This document shows positions 1 to 6,037 of a stretch of 6,992 nucleotides of DNA, piece after piece. The notes under the pieces are model-generated. The model was given only the letters and a program-made list of their open reading frames with translations, was not told the DNA's origin and ran no database searches. Origin of the DNA: Coxiellaceae bacterium (GTDB lineage: Bacteria; Pseudomonadota; Gammaproteobacteria; Coxiellales; Coxiellaceae); assembly GCA_014238445.1 (NCBI GenBank), contig JABABC010000230.1, positions 1 through 6,992 of the forward strand, read 5' to 3'. Position 1 is the stretch's first letter; the number at the start of each line of letters is the position of its first letter. The position numbers and the translations under genes were made by a program.

Positions 1-208
1 ATAATGGCTCATAGATTTGTGCGATGAACTGCAGTTCATTCGATGAATAGGCTTTCGCTGGATCTAAACTTTTAGGGGGTCCTGCAAATGAACTGTAACG
101 GGTATTCGGTGTGATGGGTTTTGGATGCGGGTGATTCCATTGCGCCATGACACTGCTGCACACACAGCATGCGATAAAACCGATCTTGACCTTCCATGAT
201 TGTCGCAT
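1..208 (-). CDS. Family 5 ABC-transporter substrate-binding protein (oligopeptide/dipeptide type), N-terminal part only
   Basis: This minus-strand gene starts at the ATG at 208-206 and runs off the left edge, leaving 69 codons. The protein begins with a signal-peptide-like stretch: basic residues (MRQSWKVK), a short hydrophobic core (IGFIACCVCSSVMA) and a possible cleavage site before Gln. One of the cysteines could be a lipobox cysteine (FIAC), but the match is marginal. The following segment LDPAKAYSSNELQFIAQIYE is the characteristic N-terminal motif of mature SBP_bac_5 proteins (DppA/OppA-like), which bind peptides or similar solutes in the periplasm for an ABC importer. A GGTGAG Shine-Dalgarno-like stretch lies 6 bases before the ATG. 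The substrate cannot be deduced and the binding lobes lie outside the window. The gene is divergent from the MFS permease at 315. The family call is fairly secure; a more precise assignment is not possible. Confidence 0.82.
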   Translation of the reverse strand, partial: MRQSWKVKIGFIACCVCSSVMAQWNHPHPKPITPNTRYSSFAGPPKSLDPAKAYSSNELQFIAQIYEPL

Positions 209-238
209 TCCTAGCTCACCGACTAACACCCTCGCCAC

Positions 239-267
239 AGTATACCGAAAATAAATAGCTTTTTCTG
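239..267 (-). promoter_or_regulatory. Candidate promoter for the substrate-binding protein
   Basis: On the minus strand the sequence TATACT (plus-strand 239-244) matches five of six bases of a sigma-70 -10 box. It lies about 30 bases upstream of the ATG at 208. The -35 position 17 bases further up (262-267, reading CAGAAA) is poor. The spacing to the start codon supports a short leader, but this is a motif match only. Confidence 0.35.
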
Positions 268-314
268 CCTTAGTAAAATCTGATAGAGTGTGATTCATAT
301 CAAGGAAGGTGAAT

Positions 315-1601
315 ATGAAAAAAACCCAATTTCGCTGGCTCGTTGTTGCCTTACTGTTTTTCATCTGTGTGTTGAATTATATCGACCGTGACTCAATCAG
401 CTTTTCAATCGACATTATTGCGAAGGAATTTCATCTGAACGCACTCAGCATGGGCTGGATCATGGGTATTTTTGGTGCCGGCTATTTTGTCACGACATTT
501 ATCAGTGGATTTATAGTGGATCGCACAGGACCGCGCATCGTGCTGTCCATCTCCGTTGCCTTTTGGTCATTAGCGATGTTCATCACCGGTCTAACACCGA
601 TTGTCCTGATTATTTATGTTGCAAGGTTACTCCTAGGACTTGCTGAAGGGCCCAACTTTCCTGCCATGACCCGTGCTTTGGCTGACTGGCTTCCCCGCAG
701 ACAACAAAGTGCCGCCTTTGCTTGGTCACTAGCCGCCGTTCCTTTTGGCTTAATGATAGGGGCACCCATCGTATCGCAACTCATTGCTCATTTTTCTTGG
801 CGCATCATGTTTATTATTTTAGGGTGTGTTTCACTACTCTGGATTCCATTATGGATGATTTTTTTTAAAAACCACCCTAAAGAAGCAAAACAGGTTAACG
901 AAGCTGAGCTTTTTCTAATTACTCACGACAATCCGCCTGAAGATAACACGGCGATGCCGTTTAAAACGGTCTGCCGATTTATCTTCTCAAACCCAACACT
1001 CGTGGTAAATTATTATGCCTTCTTTGTGTTTGGCTATTTCTTATATTTCATGATGTCTTGGCTGCCAACCTACTTAGAACAGGCTCACCACATGAGCATT
1101 GAATCCGCTGGCTGGTTTTCAACACTCCCATGGGGGTTATCGGTGATTACCCTAATTAGTTTGGGCTATCTATCTGATTGGCTGCAACACAAAACGGGGA
1201 AAGCAAGAATCTCAAAATCATACCTTATTTTTGCCACACAACTCATCGCTGGGTTATTGCTGATCGCCGTCATTACATCCCATCAACAGACACTATCGCT
1301 TGCATTACTAGCTGTCTCAGTCGCTGTACTCATGAGTGGAAATGCCGCTTATTTTACCGTGAATGTCGATATTGCACACAAATATGCCGGCTCGGCACTA
1401 GGCGTTATGGATGCTTGCTTTGCAGCTGCTACCTTAATTGCACCTACACTGTCTGGGTTTTTGATCAATGTAACGGGTAACTTCAGAGCTCCAATCATTA
1501 TTTTAATTATTCTATGCTTGTCATCTTCCATACTCGTCTGGTGCTTTCATAGACCTGAACGATACGGTTGTTTACAGCACCTTCCCAAAACGAATGAGTA
1601 A
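315..1601 (+). CDS. MFS permease, anion:cation symporter (ACS) type
   Basis: A 428-residue inner-membrane transporter of the major facilitator superfamily, the usual length for a 12-helix member. The first helix ends in NYIDRDSISFS (near residue 21), a typical start for ACS-family carriers of hexuronates, galactonate, phthalate and other organic anions. The loop between helices 2 and 3 carries the MFS signature G-x-x-x-D-R-x-G-x-R (about residues 65-74). Helix 4 and the loop after it contain RLLLGLAEGPNFPAMTRALA (from about residue 104), the ACS hallmark. The central cytoplasmic loop with NHPKEAKQVNEAE separates two six-helix halves. I chose ATG 315 over the in-frame GTG at 309 because AAGGA at 302-306 lies 8 bases before ATG 315 but only 2 before the GTG. 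The substrate is unknown; an organic anion taken up with H+ or Na+ is the family expectation. It is divergent from the binding-protein gene and has no catabolic partner beside it. Confidence 0.9.
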   Translation: MKKTQFRWLVVALLFFICVLNYIDRDSISFSIDIIAKEFHLNALSMGWIMGIFGAGYFVTTFISGFIVDRTGPRIVLSISVAFWSLAMFITGLTPIVLIIYVARLLLGLAEGPNFPAMTRALADWLPRRQQSAAFAWSLAAVPFGLMIGAPIVSQLIAHFSWRIMFIILGCVSLLWIPLWMIFFKNHPKEAKQVNEAELFLITHDNPPEDNTAMPFKTVCRFIFSNPTLVVNYYAFFVFGYFLYFMMSWLPTYLEQAHHMSIESAGWFSTLPWGLSVITLISLGYLSDWLQHKTGKARISKSYLIFATQLIAGLLLIAVITSHQQTLSLALLAVSVAVLMSGNAAYFTVNVDIAHKYAGSALGVMDACFAAATLIAPTLSGFLINVTGNFRAPIIILIILCLSSSILVWCFHRPERYGCLQHLPKTNE

Positions 1602-1717
1602 ACAACCCAATGGGTCTTATTATCGCGCTCCAATGTTGCCATGATATCAAAGAGTAAAAAGCGCAAAACCAATGAATCGATGAGGAATGCCATGAGCAGA
1701 AGACACTCACTTTGTGC

Positions 1718-1746
1718 TTAACAAAACCACCAATAGGTTATATTTT
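1718..1746 (+). promoter_or_regulatory. Candidate sigma-70 promoter for the glycosyltransferase
   Basis: TTAACA at 1718-1723 matches five of six bases of a -35 box. It is followed by TATTTT at 1741-1746 (17-base spacer, four of six) or the better TATATT at 1739-1744 (15-base spacer, five of six). Transcription would start near 1752 and give a leader of about 65 bases before the ATG at 1818. It fits the 216-bp gap after the MFS gene, which suggests separate transcription. This is pattern evidence only. Confidence 0.35.
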
Positions 1747-1817
1747 AATCACCCCCTACCAGCAAATCTCTTGAAGTGGGCATAGATCCTTGATATAAGA
1801 AACGAGCTTTATCCACC

Positions 1818-2597
1818 ATGAACAGTCGTATGACAACGCTATCGATCACACTCATCACTAAAGATGCCGAAAGAACGCTAGATGCCTGCTTAAAAGCTGC
1901 TGCCTCCATTGCTGATGAAATCATCATCATCGACTCTGGCAGCACCGACAATACGCTGACTATTGCACAATCCTACACAAAACACGTCTACCCTATGGAC
2001 TGGCCTGGCTTCGGCATTCAAAAACAGCGTGCTATTGAGAAAGCGAGTTGTGAATGGGTTTTATCGATTGATGCTGACGAAATACTCACTCCTGAGCTAT
2101 GTCAAAGCATTAAAACCACCATTCATCACGCAGAACACGCAGGTTACGAATTAGAACGTTTATGGGTTATTGGGGAAAAAATCATTCGCCACTGTGATAC
2201 TAACCCATGGATTGTACGTCTCTTTAAAAAAGAACAAGGAAACTGTAGCGTAGATACTGTTCATGAAAAAATGGTTGTCAGCGGCTCCATAGGACGCCTT
2301 CAAGGGCCATTACTGCATTATTCCACTGTCGACATGCATCACTGGCTCAGTAAAATTAATCTTTATTCAACACTATCAGCAAACAACAACTATCAAAAAC
2401 AGAAAAAAAGCAGCCTCACTAAAGCTTGCTTTGCGGCCTTCTTGGCGTTTATTAAATTCTATTTTCTAAAACGAGGCTTTTTAGATGGACGAATAGGCTT
2501 TGTCGTTGCAGTCAACTGGGCTGCTGGCAGTTACTACAAACACATCAAACTAGCCCTGCATGATGATTTTCAATCCCACTCATTGAATGCTGATTAA
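1818..2597 (+). CDS. Family 2 glycosyltransferase, WaaE/KdtX-like (LPS core type)
   Basis: A 259-residue GT-A-fold glycosyltransferase that should transfer a sugar from a nucleotide donor to a lipid-linked or LPS core acceptor at the cytoplasmic face of the inner membrane. The N-terminus SITLITKDAERTLDACL and IIIIDSGSTDNT (about residues 35-46) form the nucleotide-binding part. WPGFGIQKQRAIEKA (62-76) and the metal-binding DAD of SIDADE (85-87) are diagnostic of the WaaE/KdtX subgroup. The C-terminal FLKRGFLDGRIGFVVAV is also characteristic and probably contacts the membrane. Length is normal for the subgroup (about 250-260). WaaE enzymes add a glucose to the inner core heptose in enterobacteria, but the exact sugar and acceptor here cannot be read from the sequence. 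The start ATG 1818 has only a weak purine-rich stretch upstream (about 1798-1806); ATG 1830 is an alternative. No other LPS genes are adjacent, so it is a stand-alone gene. Confidence 0.85.
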   Translation: MNSRMTTLSITLITKDAERTLDACLKAAASIADEIIIIDSGSTDNTLTIAQSYTKHVYPMDWPGFGIQKQRAIEKASCEWVLSIDADEILTPELCQSIKTTIHHAEHAGYELERLWVIGEKIIRHCDTNPWIVRLFKKEQGNCSVDTVHEKMVVSGSIGRLQGPLLHYSTVDMHHWLSKINLYSTLSANNNYQKQKKSSLTKACFAAFLAFIKFYFLKRGFLDGRIGFVVAVNWAAGSYYKHIKLALHDDFQSHSLNAD

Positions 2598-2788
2598 GCC
2601 CTCTTATCTCCCATCACGCTGACAGACACTAAAAGCCATACTAACCAGCTTCCACGCTCATGACAGGCCCTTTACCCTTTAATAGAATCGTGCCTTAATG
2701 ACGTATTTCTTGCTTGCAGGCATTGAGCCCTCTTCTCCCATTCGTTACACTGCTCAGCTCATGAACAACGGCATATAGAGTCCTAGCA

Positions 2789-3772
2789 ATGACCATGGAA
2801 CTCACGTGGAATCAACACTTATCACAAGCGATACGTTGCCCCTACCAGCTGGCCCAACGCTTACAGCTCAGCCGAAAATGGGCCGATAGCGTTCAATCTG
2901 CGTGCCAAGCGTTTCCACTCAAAGTGCCAGAACCTTATTGTCAGCGCATTGAACTTGGCAACGCCAAAGACCCCCTGTTACTGCAAGTGTTACCACAAGC
3001 ACAGGAAATGATAGAGCAACCGGGCTATAGCCAAGACCCTGTAGGTGACCAAGCGGCCAATCCATTACCCGGTTTACTGCACAAGTACCATGGTCGTGTC
3101 TTACTCACACTGACAGGCAGTTGCAGCATTAATTGTCGCTATTGTTTTCGACGCCATTTTCCTTACCAAGATAATAACCCACAAGCGGATCAACTCACTG
3201 CCATTGAACATTACATCCGTCAAGACGCTAGCATCCAAGAAGTGATTTTAAGTGGCGGCGAACCGCTACTGATGAAAGATAAACCTTTAAAAGCCTTATT
3301 CGAACGCTTTGCCAGCATTCCACACGTGCAGCGAATACGCATACACACACGACTACCGATTGCTATCCCACAACGTGTACAACCGAGTTTTATAGAAGCC
3401 TTACAAGCAACACGACTGCATACCATTATTGTATTGCATTGCAATCACCCACGAGAGATTGATACTGACGTTGCCAATGCGCTACACGCTTTACATCAAT
3501 CCGGTAGCTGGTGTTTCAACCAATCCGTGTTACTCAAAGGCGTTAATGACGACGTTGATACGTTAGTCGCTTTAAGTGAAGTCTTAATGGCTGCACGCGT
3601 ACAACCTTACTACTTGCATTTATTAGACCGTGTGCACGGTGCGGCACACTTTGATATTGATACCGAACAAGCCATAACACTACACACCGCCATGCAAGCA
3701 CGACTCCCTGGCTATGGTGTTCCGCAACTGGTTGTTGAACAAGCCGGAGAGCCTGCGAAGGTGCGAGTATAG
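2789..3772 (+). CDS. epmB: EF-P post-translational modification enzyme, lysine 2,3-aminomutase (EpmB)
   Basis: A 327-residue radical SAM and PLP-dependent enzyme that converts (S)-alpha-lysine to (R)-beta-lysine. EpmA then attaches this to a conserved lysine of elongation factor P, which relieves ribosome stalling at polyproline. The iron-sulfur motif C-x3-C-x2-C is at residues 112-119 (CSINCRYC) and is followed by FRRHFPYQ, as in E. coli EpmB. The upstream PGLLHKYHGR, then ILSGGEPLL (SAM binding) and HTRLPIAIP are family hallmarks, as are LNQSVLLKGVNDD-like (here FNQSVLLKGVNDD) and YYLHLLDRVHGAAHF. GEPAK near the C-terminus holds the likely PLP-binding lysine (Lys324). The protein ends three residues after that lysine, so it is somewhat shorter than E. 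coli EpmB (342). It is much shorter than catabolic KamA-type mutases (above 400), which supports EpmB. TAGAG lies 8 bases before ATG 2789; ATG 2795 is a close alternative. Neither efp nor epmA is in the window. Confidence 0.93.
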   Translation: MTMELTWNQHLSQAIRCPYQLAQRLQLSRKWADSVQSACQAFPLKVPEPYCQRIELGNAKDPLLLQVLPQAQEMIEQPGYSQDPVGDQAANPLPGLLHKYHGRVLLTLTGSCSINCRYCFRRHFPYQDNNPQADQLTAIEHYIRQDASIQEVILSGGEPLLMKDKPLKALFERFASIPHVQRIRIHTRLPIAIPQRVQPSFIEALQATRLHTIIVLHCNHPREIDTDVANALHALHQSGSWCFNQSVLLKGVNDDVDTLVALSEVLMAARVQPYYLHLLDRVHGAAHFDIDTEQAITLHTAMQARLPGYGVPQLVVEQAGEPAKVRV

Positions 3773-3915
3773 ATCCATTGTGACATCGTAACACTCACTG
3801 AGACCACTTCAGATCAAGCTTTAAATCGTACTCACTACCTGGTTAACGATTCGTATTTAACGGCGTAACATCCGTTTCCTGGTAAGGGTAAGGACCGCAT
3901 GCATTGGGCAAGGCA

Positions 3916-4032
3916 TTAGCAACAGGGATAGCACGTAAAGCTCATTGCGCTGTCGTGAAGTTGGCGTATATCGGAGCTCCCGCTGGGTCGTACAATTTGT
4001 CCTATGAGAGCTTTAATAGTCATCTCACTCAT
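3916..4032 (-). CDS. Possible 38-residue small ORF, translationally coupled to the ORF above it
   Basis: A minus-strand frame from the ATG at 4032-4030 to a TAA at 3918-3916. It encodes 38 residues beginning MSEMTIKALIGQIVRPSG and ending in a cysteine-containing tail (CYPCC). AAGGGGG, close to a consensus Shine-Dalgarno sequence, ends 8 bases before the ATG. Its start overlaps the stop of the preceding minus-strand ORF by 8 bases (ATGAGTGA), an arrangement typical of translational coupling. I do not recognise the peptide. It is short enough to be chance, and the supporting evidence is limited to the ribosome-binding site and the overlap. Confidence 0.22.
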   Translation of the reverse strand: MSEMTIKALIGQIVRPSGSSDIRQLHDSAMSFTCYPCC

Positions 4033-4198
4033 GCTGGAAGCCCCCTTTTTCTCTGTATACACTGTCTATTGTAGAAAAATAGTGACAGTTGAGCCTATGA
4101 TGCTCACTAACCCACTGATTAAAATAACTATTTTTTATTAACTTCAATGGAAATCCTCCATTCTGTCTTGATGGGGGAGCACCGTAAGCTATGTACAT
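4025..4198 (-). CDS. Possible 57-residue small ORF or fragment of a decayed gene
   Basis: A minus-strand frame from the ATG at 4198-4196 to a TGA at 4027-4025, encoding 57 residues that begin MYIAYGAPPSRQNGGFP and end YREKGGFQHE. GAGG lies 4 bases before the ATG, which is rather close. The same frame remains open about 28 codons upstream of the ATG, to about 4281, without another plausible start. This would fit the tail of a longer, frameshifted gene equally well. It has no membrane segment or motif that I recognise. Its stop overlaps the start of the 38-residue ORF. Confidence 0.25.
   Translation of the reverse strand: MYIAYGAPPSRQNGGFPLKLIKNSYFNQWVSEHHRLNCHYFSTIDSVYREKGGFQHE
4154..4178. 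repeat. Stem-loop, 8-bp stem with 9-base loop
   Basis: TCCTCCAT (4154-4161) pairs with ATGGGGGA (4171-4178), with one T-G wobble on the plus strand, around a 9-base loop. No T-tract follows directly on either strand, so it is not a standard intrinsic terminator. It lies inside the possible 57-residue minus-strand ORF, about 20 bases beyond its start, so it may be accidental or may affect its translation. Confidence 0.3.
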
Positions 4199-4360
4199 GA
4201 TGCCTCGTTGTAGCTCATTCGTCGCGGCCTCCGTGACTCCATAGTCCCATTGAGGGATAAAGATTGATTTCCCTGATTCTTAAACCAGCATTAAATAACC
4301 AAAAACAGCATTTATTGTGCTCTAAAAGTAGACGCCTAGAGGGTATTGTATGTACTCTTC

Positions 4361-4389
4361 TTGACCGATCAAGGTGACCCGTTTTTGAT
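4361..4389 (+). promoter_or_regulatory. Weak candidate promoter for the cysteine-rich gene
   Basis: TTGACC at 4361-4366 matches five of six bases of a -35 box. Seventeen bases later, TTTGAT at 4384-4389 matches four of six bases of a -10 box. The resulting leader would be about 40 bases. The -35 is good and the -10 mediocre. Confidence 0.25.
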
Positions 4390-4434
4390 GGCACCTCTGA
4401 GCGGCCCATTCATTAACGATAGGTCATGCATACT

Positions 4435-4971
4435 ATGGATCACCAAAACAACGCTCTGACAAACCCTTTACATCCCGATAATCTCCCTGATGACCCTAAT
4501 AACCCTGATCAACTACGTCAAGCAGAGTCTGATGATTCTAAGAAGCCATCCGCTAATTCGTGTTGCTCAGATTTAATGTCTAAACTACTTGAATGCTGTG
4601 TCTGGAGTTGTTATTGCTGCTCACTGGGCGCTGATAGAAGAACGGGTCACGCTGATCCAGTTATCCTCACAGCGAGCAGGACCGATGAAAGCAATGTCAA
4701 TCACCCTCTGTGCTGTTGGAGTTTACAGGCAATGCAGCCGTGTAGCGACTCCATTAAGGAGTGCCCTAGCTCGTGCGCTAGTAGTGTCTGTTGTTTCTTT
4801 ACAAGTTGTAAAGATAATACTGGAAAGGGCATTAAAACAGCTCTTTCAACCGCAGAGCACGTTGGTGATGCTGCTGGAGATATAGCACACAGCGTTGGTG
4901 ATACTGTAAAGGAGGCTCCTATTGATGAAGTGCTCGATTGCTGTGCGGACTGTTTTAAGAGCTTAGCCTAA
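4435..4971 (+). CDS. Unrecognised cysteine-rich protein with CC pairs
   Basis: I do not recognise this protein. It has 178 residues, 18 of them cysteine. Residues 1-40 are polar and rich in Pro, Asn and Asp, with no signal peptide or membrane helix. Two cysteine clusters follow: residues 43-62 (CC, CC, C, CC) and 93-125 (CC, C, C, C, CC, C). They are separated by a polar linker. Residues about 130-160 form an Ala/Gly/Asp-rich amphipathic stretch with repeated GD steps (HVGDAAGDIAHSVGDTV), and a last group of three cysteines (169, 170, 173) lies near the C-terminus CFKSLA. The many adjacent cysteines suggest metal binding, disulfides or acylation, but no standard zinc-finger spacing is evident. 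AGGT at 4421-4424 is 10 bases before ATG 4435 and only one base before the in-frame ATG 4426, so I prefer 4435. It ends with tandem stops (TAA TAA) and converges with the next gene. A cytoplasmic or exported effector-like role is speculation. Confidence 0.62.
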   Translation: MDHQNNALTNPLHPDNLPDDPNNPDQLRQAESDDSKKPSANSCCSDLMSKLLECCVWSCYCCSLGADRRTGHADPVILTASRTDESNVNHPLCCWSLQAMQPCSDSIKECPSSCASSVCCFFTSCKDNTGKGIKTALSTAEHVGDAAGDIAHSVGDTVKEAPIDEVLDCCADCFKSLA

Positions 4972-5003
4972 TAAAAATAGCTTTTATATTGAAGTGAGAT
5001 GAG
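4972..5003. terminator. AT-rich inverted repeat between convergent genes (weak bidirectional terminator candidate)
   Basis: The short gap between the two convergent stops contains ATAAAA (4971-4976) and TTTTAT (4982-4987), which can pair around a 5-base loop. The stem is purely A/T and overlaps the last stop codon, so it would be weak. Its position between converging genes is the only other argument for a terminator. Confidence 0.2.
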
Positions 5004-5747
5004 TTAGTCATTAGCAGGGCCAGTGTTACCCTTACCGTTATCTGTCTTTTTATCTTTACCTTCACCTGAATTGAACAATCCATTTGGGTTTGTTGCCTGA
5101 GTATTGCGGGGTAACTGTATTGTATGACCCGACAGTTCTGCTTTATCCTTCCCTGAAAACTTGACAGTTCCACAGATTGTCAAACTATTGGCTGTTGCGT
5201 GTTTTTCTAAAAAGCATTGAATAGCCTCTTGGATTGCTGCCACCTGTGCATGATCATCACCAAGATGCACTGTAAAATCAACATTCGCGGTCTTGTCTGA
5301 TGCTTTAAAAGCTTCGGCCACATGCGCTTCAGCCAGCGAGGCCGCACAGGCTAATAAACGGGCTTCTCTCGATACACCACTTGCTGCGGGTGCGCTTACC
5401 CGCCATCCGGTTTGATCGCTTTCACGTTTCAAATTTACGGTGACTGCTGCCTCAACACCATCACCTTCTTTCATCCTGTAGGTGTGTGTTCCTAAATAAG
5501 ATGGAAGAGAGCTAACAACTGTAAAGCTGCCTTCCGTATGACGAGTCAGCGTGATTTTTTTATCACCAGCATTCGATAGCTCTACGTTAACTGATTGCAG
5601 AGCCCAGCGTGATAAATGCTCTATAACAGCCTTATTGTTCTGCTCTGGATCAGTATGATGACTGGAGCGATCTTTACTACTGGATATCAGACTGAGTCCA
5701 GCATCCCCTTTCCCTTGGACCCGAGTGAACCCACCATTTCCCCCCAT
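5004..5747 (-). CDS. Unrecognised soluble protein with low-complexity C-terminal tail
   Basis: I do not recognise this minus-strand gene, which encodes about 247 residues. There is no signal peptide or transmembrane segment. The N-terminal 35 or so residues are glycine- and serine-rich and polar. The middle, to about residue 215, alternates strand-like segments (KKITLTRHTEGSFTVVSSL, VEAAVTVNLKRE, ANVDFTVHL, SLTICGTVKFSG) with helices (SREARLLACAASLAEAHVAE, VAAIQEAIQCFLEKHA), suggesting an alpha/beta fold. The tail from about 220 is Gly/Lys/Asn/Asp-rich and probably disordered. Start: TGAGG (5760-5756) lies 8 bases before the ATG at 5747, whereas the in-frame ATG at 5768 (seven residues longer) has no ribosome-binding site, so 5747 is preferred. 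It is convergent with the cysteine-rich gene, only 32 bases from its stop, and divergent from the gene at 6038. An exact 14-bp tandem repeat and a good -10 box precede it. Confidence 0.68.
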   Translation of the reverse strand: MGGNGGFTRVQGKGDAGLSLISSSKDRSSHHTDPEQNNKAVIEHLSRWALQSVNVELSNAGDKKITLTRHTEGSFTVVSSLPSYLGTHTYRMKEGDGVEAAVTVNLKRESDQTGWRVSAPAASGVSREARLLACAASLAEAHVAEAFKASDKTANVDFTVHLGDDHAQVAAIQEAIQCFLEKHATANSLTICGTVKFSGKDKAELSGHTIQLPRNTQATNPNGLFNSGEGKDKKTDNGKGNTGPAND

Positions 5748-5772
5748 ACTACTTACCTCACTCACCATCGAC

Positions 5773-5800
5773 CAGTCATTCTGACGCAGTCATTCTGACG
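5773..5800 (-). repeat. Exact 14-bp tandem direct repeat upstream of the 5747 gene
   Basis: The 14-mer CAGTCATTCTGACG (plus strand) occurs twice back to back, at 5773-5786 and 5787-5800, without mismatch. Each copy contains a small interrupted palindrome, GTCA-TTC-TGAC. On the minus strand the pair starts about 3 bases downstream of the -10 box TATACT and ends 25 bases before the preferred start codon, so it spans the likely transcription start and leader. This is where a repressor operator would be expected, but a simple slippage duplication is also possible. Confidence 0.6.
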
Positions 5801-5803
5801 TTT

Positions 5804-5809
5804 AGTATA
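5804..5809 (-). promoter_or_regulatory. -10 box for the 5747 gene
   Basis: On the minus strand this reads TATACT, five of six bases of the sigma-70 -10 consensus, and would start transcription near 5797. No good -35 box is present at 16-18 bases. Instead an inverted repeat, GCTTAA (5813-5818) and TTAAGC (5832-5837), occupies that area, which would fit a regulated promoter. Confidence 0.35.
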
Positions 5810-5999
5810 ACGGCTTAACCTTAACAAATTATTAAGCTAGCCCAATTTGACCAGATTTCCCTAAAAAAGGCATTTCATCCTACCAATCAATCACTTACCA
5901 AACCTCCACAGGCATCGTTAATAGCTAGACAGTGCTCACACATGTAAACACCCATCAACCCTACCCATGGAGTGATATTTCTTCCATTTAAACCATTTT

Positions 6000-6020
6000 T
6001 TAATATTACCTTAATGTTAA
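6000..6020. promoter_or_regulatory. Near-perfect 21-bp palindrome upstream of the 6038 gene (operator candidate)
   Basis: TTAATATTA and TAATGTTAA form 9-base arms around the centre CCT, with a single T-G mismatch. The palindrome ends 5 bases before a TAGAAT box (6026-6031) and 17 bases before the ATG at 6038. Dimeric helix-turn-helix regulators bind sites of this size and symmetry, but an AT-rich region makes chance palindromes more likely. Confidence 0.35.
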
Positions 6021-6025
6021 TTCGT

Positions 6026-6031
6026 TAGAAT
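6026..6031 (+). promoter_or_regulatory. -10 box directly before the 6038 gene
   Basis: TAGAAT matches five of six bases of the -10 consensus. Its distance of 6 bases to the ATG at 6038 would place the transcription start at or next to the start codon. That would produce a leaderless mRNA, which fits the lack of a Shine-Dalgarno sequence there. No good -35 box is visible. Confidence 0.25.
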
Positions 6032-6037
6032 ACCCCC

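Larger units (their letters stand above)
3773..4434. other. Long intergenic region without a confident gene
   Basis: About 660 bases separate epmB from the cysteine-rich gene. I find no tRNA, rRNA, insertion-sequence ends or known riboswitch here. Frames are broken on both strands. The longest minus-strand stretch starting with ATG (about 4409-4215) encodes a basic, unremarkable 64-residue string, and a second minus-strand frame stays open from about 4281 down to 4025. That pattern could be a gene decayed by frameshifts. The region also contains a strong hairpin (4154-4178) and two small overlapping minus-strand ORFs, listed separately. Confidence 0.5.

Noticed and set aside
24..39. A perfect 16-bp palindrome (ATGAACTGCAGTTCAT).
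   Set aside because: It lies inside the conserved NELQFI codons of the substrate-binding protein, so its sequence is explained by coding. No regulatory position is evident.
1603..1622. A small hairpin (ACCC-AAT-GGGT) after the MFS gene as a terminator.
   Set aside because: The stem has only four base pairs with a 3-base loop and no following T-run.
3901..4073. A plus-strand frame, open without an early stop, reading ALGKALATGIARKAHC and onward.
   Set aside because: It has no start codon with a ribosome-binding site and no recognisable family, and it competes with the minus-strand small ORFs.
4215..4409. A 64-residue minus-strand frame starting MGRSEV.
   Set aside because: No ribosome-binding site, no recognisable motif and unusual composition. 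It is noted only as part of a possible decayed region.
4589..4885. A 98-residue hydrophobic plus-strand frame overlapping the cysteine-rich gene in another frame.
   Set aside because: It has no good ribosome-binding site and lies wholly inside the longer frame. Its Val/Leu/Ala richness arises from shifted cysteine-type codons. The longer frame has better start and stop context, although both lack homologues I know.
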